Below are positions 1 to 11,760 of a stretch of DNA of 64,000 bases, piece after piece (position 1 is the first letter of the stretch; every line of letters starts with the position of its first letter). Source of the stretch: Cylicocyclus nassatus (taxonomy: Eukaryota; Nematoda; Chromadorea; Rhabditida; Strongylidae); the NCBI GenBank assembly GCA_958299035.1, contig CATQJL010000112.1, positions 3,766,123 through 3,830,122 of the forward strand, read 5' to 3'. Both the position numbers and the translations under genes were made by a program. Below the pieces are notes generated by a model, which worked only from the letters and a program-made list of their open reading frames with translations, was not told the DNA's origin and did no database searches.

Positions 1-820
1 AAAGCAGACGACACTAACTCTTTCGAAAGAGCGAAAATTTTCCATCCTGGGATAAGTGACAAACCTTTAGCTTGCAAACATTGCAAAAAAGCAGATGTTA
101 CGGAGGGGAGAAAACTTGCACTAAACAATATCCACGTCCGAAAACTAACTTAAAAACAAACAACCAACAAATCTCAATCTTTTGCTCCTAACCAATGCAG
201 CTGGCATACTAATGCTTTATCAGTATCCGAAATACCTGTTAGCTTCCAAAATACCTGCATCTTTGGATCATGCATCTCGCAGTTCTCTTTGAAAACTAAG
301 ATATTGAAAGTCATTTTGAAAATGGTAGCAAACCAGCTGGAGAGAAGAGAAAGCACTGCATTACAGCACTTCATTGGTGAGTAAGAGAAACGATAGTTGG
401 CAAGTGTTAATAACCTGCGCATTTCAGCTTCCATTTCTGCCCAAAACTTACGTAAACTTGAGGTCTTTACATACATTCATTTAAGACTGAAGAATCGAAA
501 AGAGTTTGTTTGCTTGAGAATGGGATGAGTACATAATGAGAAAATACGTTAATATCAATAAAGAATTGCGGAGGTTAATTTCTGAGAATTTGAGAATCTC
601 ACGTTTCACGTTTTTTTCTTGCAAGTTGAGATCAAACCATTTTTACTAAGTCTAGCATACTTTTGATTTCCTCACCACATTTTCCTTAACTATTCAGCAG
701 GTCGTTCAATGATATATGTGCGCACTATATTGAGCCATATGTACACTTGATCTGCCTGACTAAAATATCGGCTTGTAAAAATTCTACCCATTCTCTTTTT
801 TGAATTGTTAGTTCAAAGGA
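1..820. other. No supported feature
   Basis: AT-rich sequence. The only sizeable open frame (minus strand, 174-476, 100 codons) has no recognisable domain, and I found no splice-site-flanked exon here. I see nothing else. Confidence 0.5.
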
Positions 821-821
821 A

Positions 822-1195
822 AAGTCCTTGTGCTTGATAAACCCTACTGGCATACCGGCTTCAACCGGTCATGTCAACACCGTGATAAAAATCACCAAGC
901 CCTATTTCCTTTTCTTTCCTTTTTCTTTTTACAATATTTCCCTGTCCCGGTCCTATTCCTATATGTCAAATCCGTGCCTCCCCTATATTTTCGCAATCAG
1001 CTTGCTCACTTACCTCCTACGCCCAACTCTCACCCTCGTAGTTCATTTTGCAAAAAATCGATAAAATTGATATCAATCACGAAAAGTAGCCTACGACGCT
1101 CGCCCCCCGCCCCGAAGTGTACGCGTACAACGTTTGGTCTAGATAGGTCCATAACTTACCTAAGATATACATAGAGATAGACATAAAAATAAGCA
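822..1195 (+). repeat. Retroelement 3'-tail-like repeat, copy A
   Basis: It shares an ordered set of blocks with 21405-21705: a block around GCAATCAGCTTGCTCAC, then TTTTGCAAAAAATCGAT with ATCGATATCAATC-like sequence, AAAAGTAGCCTA, CCCCGAAGTGTA, a GTTTGGTCTAGATAGGTCC block, and an ACATA-rich tract ending in GCTTCATATATAAGAC. This layout, with degenerate ACAT/ACAGAC repeats before a GAGCTTTATATATAAGAT-like end, resembles the 3' end of non-LTR retrotransposons or their SINE derivatives. It is more decayed than the 21-kb copy. Class assignment is inference. Confidence 0.5.
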
Positions 1196-2295
1196 GACAT
1201 CAGCTTCATATATAAGACTTCCATGAGCTTTCTTGTGCACTGAATCTAGGGTTGACCTCTACTTTTTTGTCTGCCTTTCAGAACTGCTGTAGGTGTACTG
1301 TAGATGGCAGTATGCGTAATTATAGTTGAAAAATCTGGGCTACTTCAGAAATGGCTTTGATCTCAAAAGGCAGACAACTAAAAATTTGCATGGTCATCAA
1401 TGTGTTAATAGGTCCCAACGTTAGCAATAATTCCACATGAGCACCCTTTTTAAAGCAGTCCTCTTCCACAATGACAGTTAAGAATACCTTTGCTGAATGA
1501 GGAAACACCCCAAAGAAACTAAACGCATAACGACTGTAATTGATCCATTTGCAAACATAACACCTACATAACAAATACATAATACATAACACATAACATA
1601 CTCTAGCCAAGGTTGCTGCATATCACTCACTTAAATCTGCAAACGAGGCTTTCTTAGCAAATCGTACGCAGTCTTGGAGATATCCCTTTGATACCATTGA
1701 GAGTAGGCGAATTCTTTCATTTTCCAAAGAATATTCAGGCCAAACCTCTAACTGAACATTTTCCCTAAATTAGGCTTTCCGTCCCGCCAACTTCAGTTAT
1801 GTAGTTCGAAGGGCGCATATATGTCAAAAAGGCTTTTTTAAGACCTCAAATTCTGATGTAGAGCTGAGGAAGCAAAACCCACCAAAGCTGACACGCAAAA
1901 TTTTTGTGAGATACTTACGACGTGTGCGTTATACTCGTCTTAGTTTGTGGTTCGAAATAGATGTGCGGGCGATATTCGGTCCTACAAGATCTGCACCACT
2001 ATTGGAGCGATTTTTGGGCTACGTAGATTCCCTATCTCGCTCCGAAGTTCAATAGACGCTTGGATAAGGGACCTACTATAACACTGCAAAAGCGCGGCAT
2101 ACATCGCTTTGCGAGGACGCTACCTTTGACTTTCAAGCAGTAATGCGAATTCTTTTTGAGCTTCAAGGCTTTCCAGTCAGAGGTTTTGCGAGACTTGCAA
2201 TTCTACAAATCTTAGAGTTCTTCCACCAAAATTCCTTTTAACTCTCATCAAAAGTACTGCCAATCTCTCTTTTGAATTCCTTCAGGAGTGGCGCA
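1196..2295. other. No supported feature
   Basis: Unique-looking AT-rich sequence. A minus-strand frame (1320-1610, 96 codons) starts in a TATGTATTATG-like simple tract and has no recognisable motif. Confidence 0.5.
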
Positions 2296-3465
2296 GAACC
2301 CCTCAAAAGCACCGCATTTACTCTTTCAGAATTGCCGCCATTTCTTACTCATCCTGGAAATTTTTGCTTTGGATCCATTCTCTTCACTACAAGACTTTTC
2401 GGAAATGATGCGTAATCTTTTAACCATCAATTTCCTACAAGAAAAACCGCCATTTTCATCCCAAATATTTGATAATTACAAGGGCTACTTCAGAGTGATC
2501 CTAGGCACCCATCAATCACCAAAAAATTTTTTTGTTGAATCCATAAAATTCTGCACAGTAGACCAAATAGGGTGCGGGAACGAAACCCGCCTGCTTGGGC
2601 CGCCTCTGCGGATGGCTGGTGAACGACATGCAGCAACACTGCAAAAACAACCAGTTATCCACGAAGGACGGCTCAAACTGGCGGCTCTCGTTCCACTACC
2701 CGATCAAATGTTTATACACCGTACAATACAAAGAATTCGCTTCTGATTTCTAACAAAGTGACGTCTAACCCAAATATCCCTAATTTCTCTTACCGGGAGT
2801 GCAGAGATTTCTTAATGTCTATTGAACTCCATAAAGTAGATCTAAAACTCTTTGACACATTCAGGCACCCCTGCGAAGTAACGCGGAAACCCCTCCACTC
2901 TGAAATTCCATTTGATGCAAAAAAAATTTCCCATAGATTTCTACCAGAAAACGAACGCCCTGGAGTCTCCTCACTTACTCTAAACAAAAACAGGAGTTTT
3001 TCTAAATCCATCAAATTCCATTAAATGGATCTCATATTCTTCAACACTTATAAATACTCTTGGAATATGACGTTAGTATTCCTCCCTTCTAAAATACCAT
3101 GCAAGGCAAAGGTTCCTTTTTTAACTTGTACCAGAAGTGATGTGGAAGCTCGATATCCCTGACACCCCTCAATTTTCTGACCAGGAGTACACGAATTTTT
3201 TTGAATCCATTGAACTTTATAAAGTGGGTTTAATAATCCCACACTCTTAAGCATTTCTGCGCGAATATATTATATTCGGCAGGCTTATCCCGAAACCGAA
3301 TCGCTTCAAAGGAGTGGCGCAAAGTCTCTTAGTTATTCCCCAGCTCCCCTAACGTAAAGAAATCTCTGCTAGAGTCCATGCATTAGATTTGAACTCCTTC
3401 GACACAGGAGCCCGTTGATCATCCCTCAATCTTCTAGCAGGAGTATCATAATTTCGTTCTTGCAA
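2296..3465 (+). repeat. Degenerate tandem repeat, about five units
   Basis: A motif resembling GAATCCATTGAACTTTATAAAG recurs in diverged form near 2536, 2813, 3000, 3202 and 3372, with a second recurring block of the type CAGGAGTACACGAATTT (near 2290, 2794, 3180, 3436). Spacing is irregular (170-280 bases). Two plus-strand frames (2288-2746 and 2758-3024) run through it, and their translations share a weak repeated pattern F-S-x2-E-x3-F-x2-S-I-E-L-x-K-V. That may reflect old coding repeats or only the DNA repeat. No gene is called. Confidence 0.35.
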
Positions 3466-4516
3466 ACCGGAATTTTCACTGCATACATACTTTACTACAT
3501 TCTACGTTAAGAATTATGCAATGAAAGTCACCAACAATTCAAGCTCATGGCACAAGCGACGCATGACCTCTTAGGTACCACCAGAGTCCTCAGACAATTT
3601 TTTAGCAACTCTTCCATATAGCGAATTGAACGAAAACGAATATCTTTACAATTCAAGACTGCTTCAAAAAGAAGCAAACCTTTTACAACCTCTGCCGCCC
3701 ACGTTTTCCCAGCAGACGTGCCGCAGTTTCTTTCACTGAAAATTATCCTTACGATTGAAAAGTACTACTTACAGTTCAACACTTACTCGCCAGTAGTGAG
3801 CAAAACCTTTTAAACAGTTCCAGGTTTATACATGGAAGGCGATATCTACAACCGTGGTATTCCATGCAGCGGAACAAGCCTTCATTTTACCGTTCGAGCC
3901 TTCTTCCCAAAATCATTCTCTATGTGAGTACAAAGCACTAAAAAGTGCCTGTTTCACCACATCTTTAGATTACGTACAATGCAAGAGTCTTTTCCATCCA
4001 AGTCAGTCTTCAAAAGTGATATGAAATTCGGGACACCTTTATTTCACATCTCTGGATTATTATGAAGCGACACAAATTTGCCTCGAAAGGATTCCTGCCA
4101 GAAGTCATGCAGAAATACGAACACAAACGAGCTGCCCCAAAAATGCTGCGTAGCGGAAAAATTAGCAGTAATTTGGAAGAGAGCTTCAACTCACCATTGC
4201 ACCTGTACACGACGAAACATTCCAACCAGAAACTTCTTTCGTCAAATTACGTACCGGATATATTTCAACAAGACTTGGCAAGCGCTTCCAAATTTGAACA
4301 GAGCGGAGCGCACCGTACGTGTCGTACTACTATCTCGTTGTCGCGACATCTGCGTCCCCTTCTGCGCTCAGGATTATACCGCCGATTGTTTCAACGTTAG
4401 GCACCGTTCCGCGACTGGCGTCTATTTAAATTCACCGGTATAGCCATATGCAGGGAGGAGCTCTCTAGCCGTTGCATTTTTGGCTTCGAGTTTATAATAT
4501 AGGAGATTGCTTATAT
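3466..4516. other. ORF-rich stretch without a supported gene
   Basis: Several moderate open frames overlap: plus 3574-3739 (55 codons, reads like coding sequence but has no start), and plus 4062-4400 and 4078-4443 in different frames. No homology is recognised and the overlap argues that at most one is real. I see no TIRs. Confidence 0.35.
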
Positions 4517-4760
4517 CGATTGTCCCGAAAGTTCTGTCTTTCATTTTTGAAAATTTACAACTTTTCGCCATTGCATTTGCTTCTTTCCCATTCTGTTAAA
4601 AAAGAAGAAGTCTTCCAATTTGTATGAGCTTCTATATAAATCCGTCGCAATGATAAAAATAGAGAAAGAAGACCACTTGAATTTTGACCTTCTAAGATAT
4701 GTTGCCAAAAACCTGGAACGCCGCAGAAAAATCTGAAATTGCGAGCACATAAGTTTTATG
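4517..4760 (+). mobile_element. M-family mariner-like MITE, decayed copy
   Basis: It begins CGATTGTCCCGAAAGTTCTG, matching the mariner-type end of the complete copy at 63060-63389. The interior shares the pattern AAATTTGTAACTT, a T-run, a GAAGAAGTCTT-like block, ATGATAAAAATAGA and GGAACGCCGCAGAAAAA. The right TIR is not recognisable, so this is a truncated or decayed copy. Confidence 0.55.
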
Positions 4761-5636
4761 GCCTATTTTCTGCATATGAGAAAAAATTGTGCTTACCCTA
4801 CCCTAGAATGAGTTTTAGAAAGCGTTTTGGTGAATATCAAATTCGCCAGAACATTTGAAACAACACAAACTTTACTCGATTTATAAGGTCGCCTGCCTGG
4901 CGAGTAATATGCTAAGGTCACATCGATGGGAAGTACATGAAAAAGGGGTTAACTAAGGAGGTCAAAAAATTAATTAACATTACTTTGCAGAAATATGTAC
5001 TTTTGCCAGCAATTGGATTGATACCGTAATTGCACTAAGCGCGCATACGTGCCGAATTTGTCTCTCACCTTTAGATCTATTTTTGCAATTTTACAAGTTT
5101 GACTTCAAATCCACTCTCTAGACCTATTTATGACCTTGTTTATTGGATTTTACAGGTATAAAATCTGAAAGAGCCTTACCAAATCACGTTGACTTCCAAA
5201 TTACATTACACTGAAACTCGATTTTTCATTTCGTTTCCCAGTACTTCTCTCCAAATGATTTGAATATAATAATATCTACTTTGATGCGCATGATCCTCCA
5301 TTCTGTCAAATGAACTGTACTTCGGTCCTCGCTTTCTACAAATTAGGCCTGATTTACAAGGCTTTAATGGTAATCATTAAACCTTGCAAATCAGAGCTTC
5401 TTCATCTAGAAAGAATCCTGCCCTGCGCATGCTTTACATGTTTTGCGGTGAAAAAAAAGAGAGTGTTACCCACAACAATGAGCTTGGAGGCAATGTACAC
5501 CTGATCTGGGGCACACCAAAATTTTACGGACTTCGTGTGAAAATCCCTCAACCGATGTCCAGTCCCACTTGATAAGTCCTCTCCCATATAAATATAGGTC
5601 AAAGTGGCTCGCAAAGCGCTTTTCGGCTCGCACTGA
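4761..5636. other. No supported gene
   Basis: No TIR pair or exon is recognised. The only structural item is the hairpin at 5349-5394. Confidence 0.45.
5349..5394. other. Imperfect 20-bp hairpin
   Basis: The arms at 5349-5369 and 5375-5394 pair with two mismatches around a 5-base loop (left arm begins CTGATTT, right arm ends AAATCAG). It is too short for a typical animal pre-miRNA and no function is assigned. Confidence 0.5.
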
Positions 5637-6618
5637 CTTGTCGGTTTTTCTATCGCGTTTCAACAAGTCTTTCGACGCTACCCATCCTTCTCAATGTGTT
5701 CAATCCTGCAGCCACAGGATGAAGCGGAGTTCGTCCGCATTGCCTCTATGAAGGTCTTTGAACAACGGGTTGCTGGGGCTGGGGTTTTTGAGAGACTTAG
5801 GGCGCATGCATTAACATCCCCGCTGAGGAGGGAATCGCAGCTTGAAAGAAAGCTTCATATTTTGAAGCTCCGGATATCTGGATTTTACGCTGTCTACCTA
5901 TCAGAAGTATTCCCACCATCCTTTAATATGAATATATCGAACAGGGGCAAGAAGCTGTACAAGCCGCATTTTCCAGCTTTTGTATGATCCCCTAGTGATC
6001 CCCTGTAGGCAATCGTTTACTCTTTGAAGTCATTTTTCTTTCTTCAACGTCAATGAAAACATTTCAAAGTTGTATTGCTTTCTAAACCAACTGTGCTAAG
6101 CATGTTGCTGATAGGAACAAATGATGTTTTGGTGTCATGAATTTTTCGATGAACCACAGGTCGAAAGTTGGGGTTTATCGGAAATTTCGATATTTCAGAA
6201 ACTCATTTGTTCTCATCAGCAATATGCTTAGCACTGTTGGGTCAAATAATCAGTGCAACTTTGGAATGTTTTCATTAACTTTGAGGAAAGAGAAATGACT
6301 TCAAAGAATAAACATCGTCTCCGGAGGATCATCAGGGGATCATACAGAAAGCTGAGGAATGCGGCTTGTATAGCTTCTTGCCCCTGTTCAATATGTTCAT
6401 AAAAAGGTTACTAGGAATACTTGCGGATAGGTAGACAACGTGAAATCCAGATATCTGGAGCTTCAAGATGTAGAGCTTTTCTTTTGAGCTGCGATCCCCT
6501 CCCAGCGGGGATGTTAATGCATGCGGCCCTTAAAGCCCGTATAGGGTCACGTAACGTTGAGAGAGCTTGCAATTCGCAGGAATCCCAAGACCAAAATTTT
6601 GGTGAGATACGATTTTAA
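5637..6618 (+). pseudogene. Unknown protein-coding exon split by a MITE
   Basis: An open frame runs from 5637 (first ATG 5694) to the MITE boundary at 5799, with a coding-looking translation rich in charged residues (for example DEAEFVRIASMKVFEQRV). After the element, 6533-6618 continues in the same frame when the MITE and one copy of its TTA duplication are ignored, and ends at a TAA. About 82 codons are open across the empty site. In its present state translation enters the MITE and stops near 5987. I recognise no family. It could be an exon of a larger host gene or an ORF of an older transposon; no clear acceptor is seen upstream. Confidence 0.45.
5800..6529. mobile_element. PIF/Harbinger-like MITE, TTA duplication, copy 1
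   Basis: 730 bases of almost fully palindromic sequence. The left end is GGGCGCATGCATTAACATCC and the right end is its near reverse complement. It is flanked by TTA at 5797-5799 and 6530-6532. A three-base TTA duplication with GGG-starting TIRs is the hallmark of PIF/Harbinger non-autonomous elements. It is a sibling of 39801-40510. No transposase is present. Confidence 0.8.
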
Positions 6619-6861
6619 GAATTAAACATACCTCATAAACAGCTTCTCAGACACTGCTTGTGAGACACTAAACCTAAGATTTTCTGCATTTTCGCAAATG
6701 TTATTGGGGCACTGAGAGCAAGTGGAACTGAATACGACTCCCGTAAAGTCTTTTCATGCGACATCCTCTTCTCGGCGTATTTGGTCCGCGGTGAATGCTG
6801 GAGTAGGGGGGGGGGGCACGGGACGTAGATGAACTATAGTTTATGCGAGCCGTATGACCGC
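6619..6861. other. Flank of palindrome, G-run
   Basis: Contains a run of G around 6805-6818 and no recognisable gene. Confidence 0.4.
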
Positions 6862-9596
6862 ATAAATTACAATAGCGCTCACATTTTTTGAAAAATAGAC
6901 GCGAATGTATGGACATGTATGGACATGTACATGTCCGTACATGTGTGGACATGTCCATACATCAGCGTCGCGTGACCATATCTCGCTTCAGAGTGGACGA
7001 ATTCTGAATCCAAAGCCGCCATTCGATTTAGCTTGGCGCGGAGAATCTTCTGATATATTGGAATTGGGGGTACGATGCCTTCGATATTCCGTTTTCAGTT
7101 TTTACAGTTTGTTCTGCGGAGGTCCTTTCGCGAATATGTGAAGCAGCGCCTACCCAACATAGAAGACATTACTAAGTACTATTCGATAATACTGTTCTTG
7201 TAGATTATTGTGCGCTGAAAAGTAGACTCAGACTTCTTTTCAAATGAGACAGTAGCGTTGGTGAATTTTGGAAAAATCGCGCGTTTTTAAATTCTATCGC
7301 CATAATTTCCTTCGGAACAGTATATTTTGAATCCGAAAACAGCCCCTTGTTCAGCTCATCAAGGCGAATCTTCTCATAAACAGCATGTCCTTGATATCTC
7401 GATTTCAGTATTCTTGAATCTTTCTGAGGACGTCTTTTCGCGAAGGTGTAAAGCAGCGAGCATTGTCCCGAGTACATTCCAGCAAAGATATTTCGATAGC
7501 ACTTTTTATGTAGATTATAATGTGCTAAATATTAGCCCGCAGTTTTCTTTTCAAAGGGTATAGAACGGCTGGTGAACTGTGGAAAAATCTTGTCGTCCCA
7601 AATTCTACTCGCCATATCCGCAGGATACAAAGCTATCTTGCTAAGCAGATGTGAGTTTCGAAATCAGCTGGTCGCATAACCTCTACGAGCAAGTTTTCCG
7701 ATATATTCGGGTTATTCCACTTTTTTTCGTTTTACGCTCCGAAAGCTCGCCGATGGATTTTGGTCAGAATGTTGATGCTCTTGAATTGTAAGGAAACTCC
7801 GCTTATAGAGGTTTTCGAACACGCTCTTTACGAAAATCGTGGTCTTTAAGGATTATAAGGTCTTTTTAGAGAGATATGGTGGGGTGACCGTAACTGCATC
7901 ACGAAAGTGCGTAATTTTGCCCGCACTTCTCGCGTATCTGTCAAAAAACTTGCCTGCTTGCTTTTCTCATTCAAAGTTACTGGGAACTGTGCTATCGAAA
8001 GCTGCATTACTCAGGCTCCAATCTGTGAAATTCGGCGAGTTACGAGCCTACGAAAACACGTTCTCATGAATTTTGCCCAAAATGTAAAAATCGCATATCT
8101 CGTCGAAATTCCTCCGTGAGCCCTTGTATGACGCTCGTTGCAGATATTATGTTCGCTTCGTCGAACGACTCCCACTGTACTGATATGGTGCTTGCGTCTG
8201 ATTCAGTTGTTCAATTGAATATCAAAGCTATTTAGTGGCTAGAGCCCAAAGCAGCAAATCTAAAACAATAAGATCCATTAAAAATGTGGAAGGATTTGGT
8301 CAGCGCGTTATACAAGCGCTCACGGAGGAATTTCGACGAAATATGCGATTTTTACATTTTGGGCAAAATTCATGAGGACGTGTAGGCTCGCTACTCGGCG
8401 ATTTCCATAGACTGGAGCCTGAGTCATGCACCATTCGATAGCACAATTCTTAGTAACTTTGACTGAGAAAAGCAAGCAGGCAAGTTTTCTGACAGATACG
8501 CGAGAAGTGCGGGCAAAGTTACGCACTTTCGTGATGCAGTTATAGTCACCTCACCGTATCTCTCTAAAAAGACCTTATAATCCTCAAAGACCACGATTTT
8601 CGTAAATAGCGTGTTCGAAAACCTCTATAAGCAAAGTTTCCTTACAATTCAAGAGCATCAACATTTTGACCAAAATCCATCGGCGAGCTTTCGGAGCGTA
8701 AAACGAAAAAAAGTGGAATAACCCGAATATATCGGAAAACTTGCTCGTAGAGGTTATGCGACCTGCTGATTTTGAAACTCACATCTGCTTAGCAAGATAG
8801 CTTCGTATCCTGCGGATATGGCGAGTAGAATTTGGGACGACAAGATTTTTCCACAGTTCACCAGCCGTTCTATACCCTTTGAAAAGAAAACTGCGGGCTA
8901 ATATTTAGCACATTATAATCTACATAAAAAGTGCTATCGAAATATCCTTGCTGGAATGTACTCGGGACAATGCTCGCTGCTTTACACCTTCGCGAAAAGA
9001 CGTCCTCAGAAAGATTCAAGAATACTGAAATCGAAATATCAAGGACATGCTGTTTATGAGAAGATTCGCCTTGATGAGCTGAACAAGGGGCTGTTTTCGG
9101 ATTCAAAATATACTGTTCCGAAGGAAGTTATGGCGATAGAATTTAAAAACGCGCGATTTTTCCAAAATTCACCAACGCTGCTGTCTCATTTGAAAAAAAG
9201 TCTGAGTCTACTTTTCAGCGCACAATAATCTACAAGAACAGTATTATCGAATAGTACTTAGTAATGTCTTCTATGTTGGGTAGGCGTTGCTTCACATATT
9301 CGCGAAAGGACCTCCGCAGAACAAACTGTAAAAACTGAAAACGGAATATCGAAGGCATCGTACATCCAATTCCAATATATCAGAAGATTCTCCGCGCCAA
9401 GCTAAATCGAATGGCGGCTTTGGATTCAGAATTCGTCCACTCTGAAGCGAGATATGGTCACGCGACGCTGATGTATGGACATGTACGGACATGTACGGAC
9501 ATGTCCATACATGTATGGGCATGTCCGTACATGTCCATACATGTCCATGCATTCGCGTCTATTTTTAAAAAAATGTGAGCGGTATTGTATATTTAT
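6862..9596. repeat. 2.7-kb long inverted repeat (near-perfect palindrome)
   Basis: Left arm about 6862-8145 and right arm about 8300-9596 are reverse complements with few differences, separated by a ~155-base spacer. Corresponding frames in the two arms (7327-7563 plus versus 8870-9106 minus; 7205-7477 minus versus 8956-9228 plus) differ by single residues, so arm identity is very high. The outer parts of both arms hold tandem copies of a TATGGACATG-like unit (6905-6961 and 9473-9550). No transposase or target duplication was identified. A diverged, rearranged relative lies at 43890-45700, so this is a dispersed fold-back family rather than a one-off inversion. Confidence 0.8.
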
Positions 9597-9984
9597 CCCA
9601 GTCTTGCTAAGAACATTATGTGATATGTTGAAAAAATTATAAAAAGATCGGTAGCTTACTAGCTACCAATTCTTTCTTTTCGATTGCGAATAGTGAGAAT
9701 ATTTGAAAGGCTTATTAACAAACCTAGACGTACATGACTATTTACATTCATCGTTCATCTTTGTCCTCACTCGAGAAACACAGCTCGTTCACATATCTGC
9801 GGGCGTTCAAAAGCGGAAATTTGGGAATTTCATGCATCCAACATCTATGCTCGTTCAGCAATTTTAATGTTGCTTCTTTAGAACGTGTACGACCTTCTTA
9901 TGTAAATGGAAGAGTCTTCAGAGCTTGATTTTTCAAGGATTTCGTCTCTATAACGTCTCTATAACGTTTTAGTATGCTTCCTGA
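9597..9984. other. No supported feature
   Basis: AT-rich flank of the palindrome. A 64-codon frame (9734-9928) has no recognisable motif. Confidence 0.4.
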
Positions 9985-10190
9985 AATTTTTGCGGGCCGA
10001 TAACACCGAAATTTTAGGAAATGGGGACGTGGCTGTCGTCAGGCCTCCCGAAAAAATTTTTCATAGGGCTAAATTAAATATTTAAAAATTTTAAAAATTT
10101 ATATTATTTATTCACAAGTTGATTAAGTCGCTTGCACATTTTTATAACTATATAAGTAACCTTTCGATACGCCACTGACTCGGTGCATTA
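9985..10190 (-). mobile_element. Decayed hAT-like MITE fragment
   Basis: It ends at about 10183 with GATACGCCACTG, the inverted form of the hAT end CAGTGRCGTA seen intact at 29922-30255, and shares the subterminal blocks CCTCCCGAAAAAATTTTT and the AT-rich AATTTTTAAAAATT core. The opposite end is not recognisable. Confidence 0.4.
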
Positions 10191-11654
10191 GTGATAAAAA
10201 CGATAACTTGGCAAAGAACGATATGCAAAAGCTTTTTTCACCATTAGACTACATCAGGACAGCCTACGTTGCAGTCAACTGCATTTGGTGAGAAGCAATA
10301 CTGGAGTGGTGTTTTAAACGGTTGGGTTTGATATATATAACCTTTACTAAAATATGCGTTGAAGGCCTGTCCTTTCATTGGAGCCTTCTCGCATTGCTTC
10401 CAAATGGAATTTGCAAGTTCACGAAATGGAACTATGCATTTGCTTAACTAATTGTGTAAGGTACGAAAAACCATCCAGATAGCGTATTCACTCAATTTTC
10501 AAGATTTACAAGTAGTGCACACTACTTTACTGCAGACTCGGTTCTATCCGCTAATTTCACAAGTACACGACGCACCTTTTTCGTTTCTTCCAAGCAGCAT
10601 TGCGTCTTGGGAGCTAGTCTCTTCTACACACTTCTTCAAGGTAAAAAGCAATACATTAGATGCCCATATGATAGCAGATTTTTTCTGCTAGGTTCAGGCT
10701 AATTTATTGAAAAAAAAACGGTGCGTCTTGTACTCGTGAAATTAGGGTGTTTCAGAGACGGCACACTTGCCACTGCGCTACCTACACGACGTGTAGGAGT
10801 GCAGACTATGTAAATGAAGCAGCTGCGAACCGCCCATATCTTCATAACTTTCTTCCCAGAAGGTCCCAGATAAGAAAGACAGATTGAAAATTAGTGCTCC
10901 AAGCTCTCGGTAATGTATGCATGTAATCCATCTAATGGGCCCCTTCGAGTTCGCGACGCTCCCTTGTCAAACTAATCTTCGTTGACAAGAATTCGCTGAA
11001 CACCTTTTTGAAGTTGACTAGTTTGTTTGAAAATATCAGTACCGGTTTGTACTTTTTGGGAACCTCAGCATCACATGGAGCGCATATATCGACTTTCACG
11101 CCATACGAAGTTAGATAAAAGTTTTAGTAAGCCTTACGTTTCGATCGTTGCTTCCAGAACCCCTCGCTTCGCTTCATCGTTAAATCACTGTTACAACCAT
11201 GGTCTTTTGGTGTCAGTGGTGCCAATTTGGACTGCTGAAACGAACGGACGTGGTTGCCAACGTCATCCAGCAGTCCAGACATTGTCACGGCAAAGACATA
11301 GTTGAAAAAGACAAATGTGGGATTTACCGCAGAGTTTTTAAGCTGAAAGCCGAGCAAAAGTAGCGAAAGACGTTACCTGTCGTCAGCATGTAGTGGTGTA
11401 TATGCAGTGCAGCTTGCACGTCGACAACGAATTGAAGTATTATAACTAGATATTAATGGCGGTTCCAAAAATTATAAAGTGAGGTGTTCACGACAACTTG
11501 TGAGATTAGCACACCAAAATATGCATGGAAAGTGGTCACATGCAATTTGTTATAGCTTATGCCGACCACAGCCTCGCAAATTGTCATAGCTATATACTCA
11601 TGGAATAAGTCGCACCATAGATTTCAAGTTATGTCTAGGAACGGTATATATACA
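10191..11654. other. No supported gene
   Basis: Overlapping frames at 11027-11305 (plus) and 11124-11357 (minus) occupy the same bases, around an inverted GGACTGCTG/CAGCAGTCC pair. No domain or splice structure is recognised. Confidence 0.4.
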
Positions 11655-11760
11655 TATATATTATAGATAACATATATTCTTTATTGTCTGACGTCTCGGC
11701 TTGACGCTGACGCCGTCTTCAGAGACTGAAAAGGCGTCATTCATTTTGATATACTGTACT
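11655..11760 (-). other. Penelope-type 3' motif, hammerhead-like, copy 1
   Basis: On the minus strand this contains CTCTGAAGA, a GGC...GCC stem and GAGAC followed by GTCAG (core bases at plus 11691-11722). It is homologous to 48705-48750, including the preceding CTTTTCAG and the following CAATAAAG-like text. Hammerhead ribozyme cores read CUGANGA, stem II, GAAA; here the GAAA block is GAGA, so this copy is probably inactive. Penelope-like elements are known to carry hammerhead motifs. Confidence 0.4.

Noticed and set aside
4062..4443. Two overlapping plus frames of 112 and 121 codons
   Set aside because: They overlap in different frames with no motif; at most one could be real and neither is supported.
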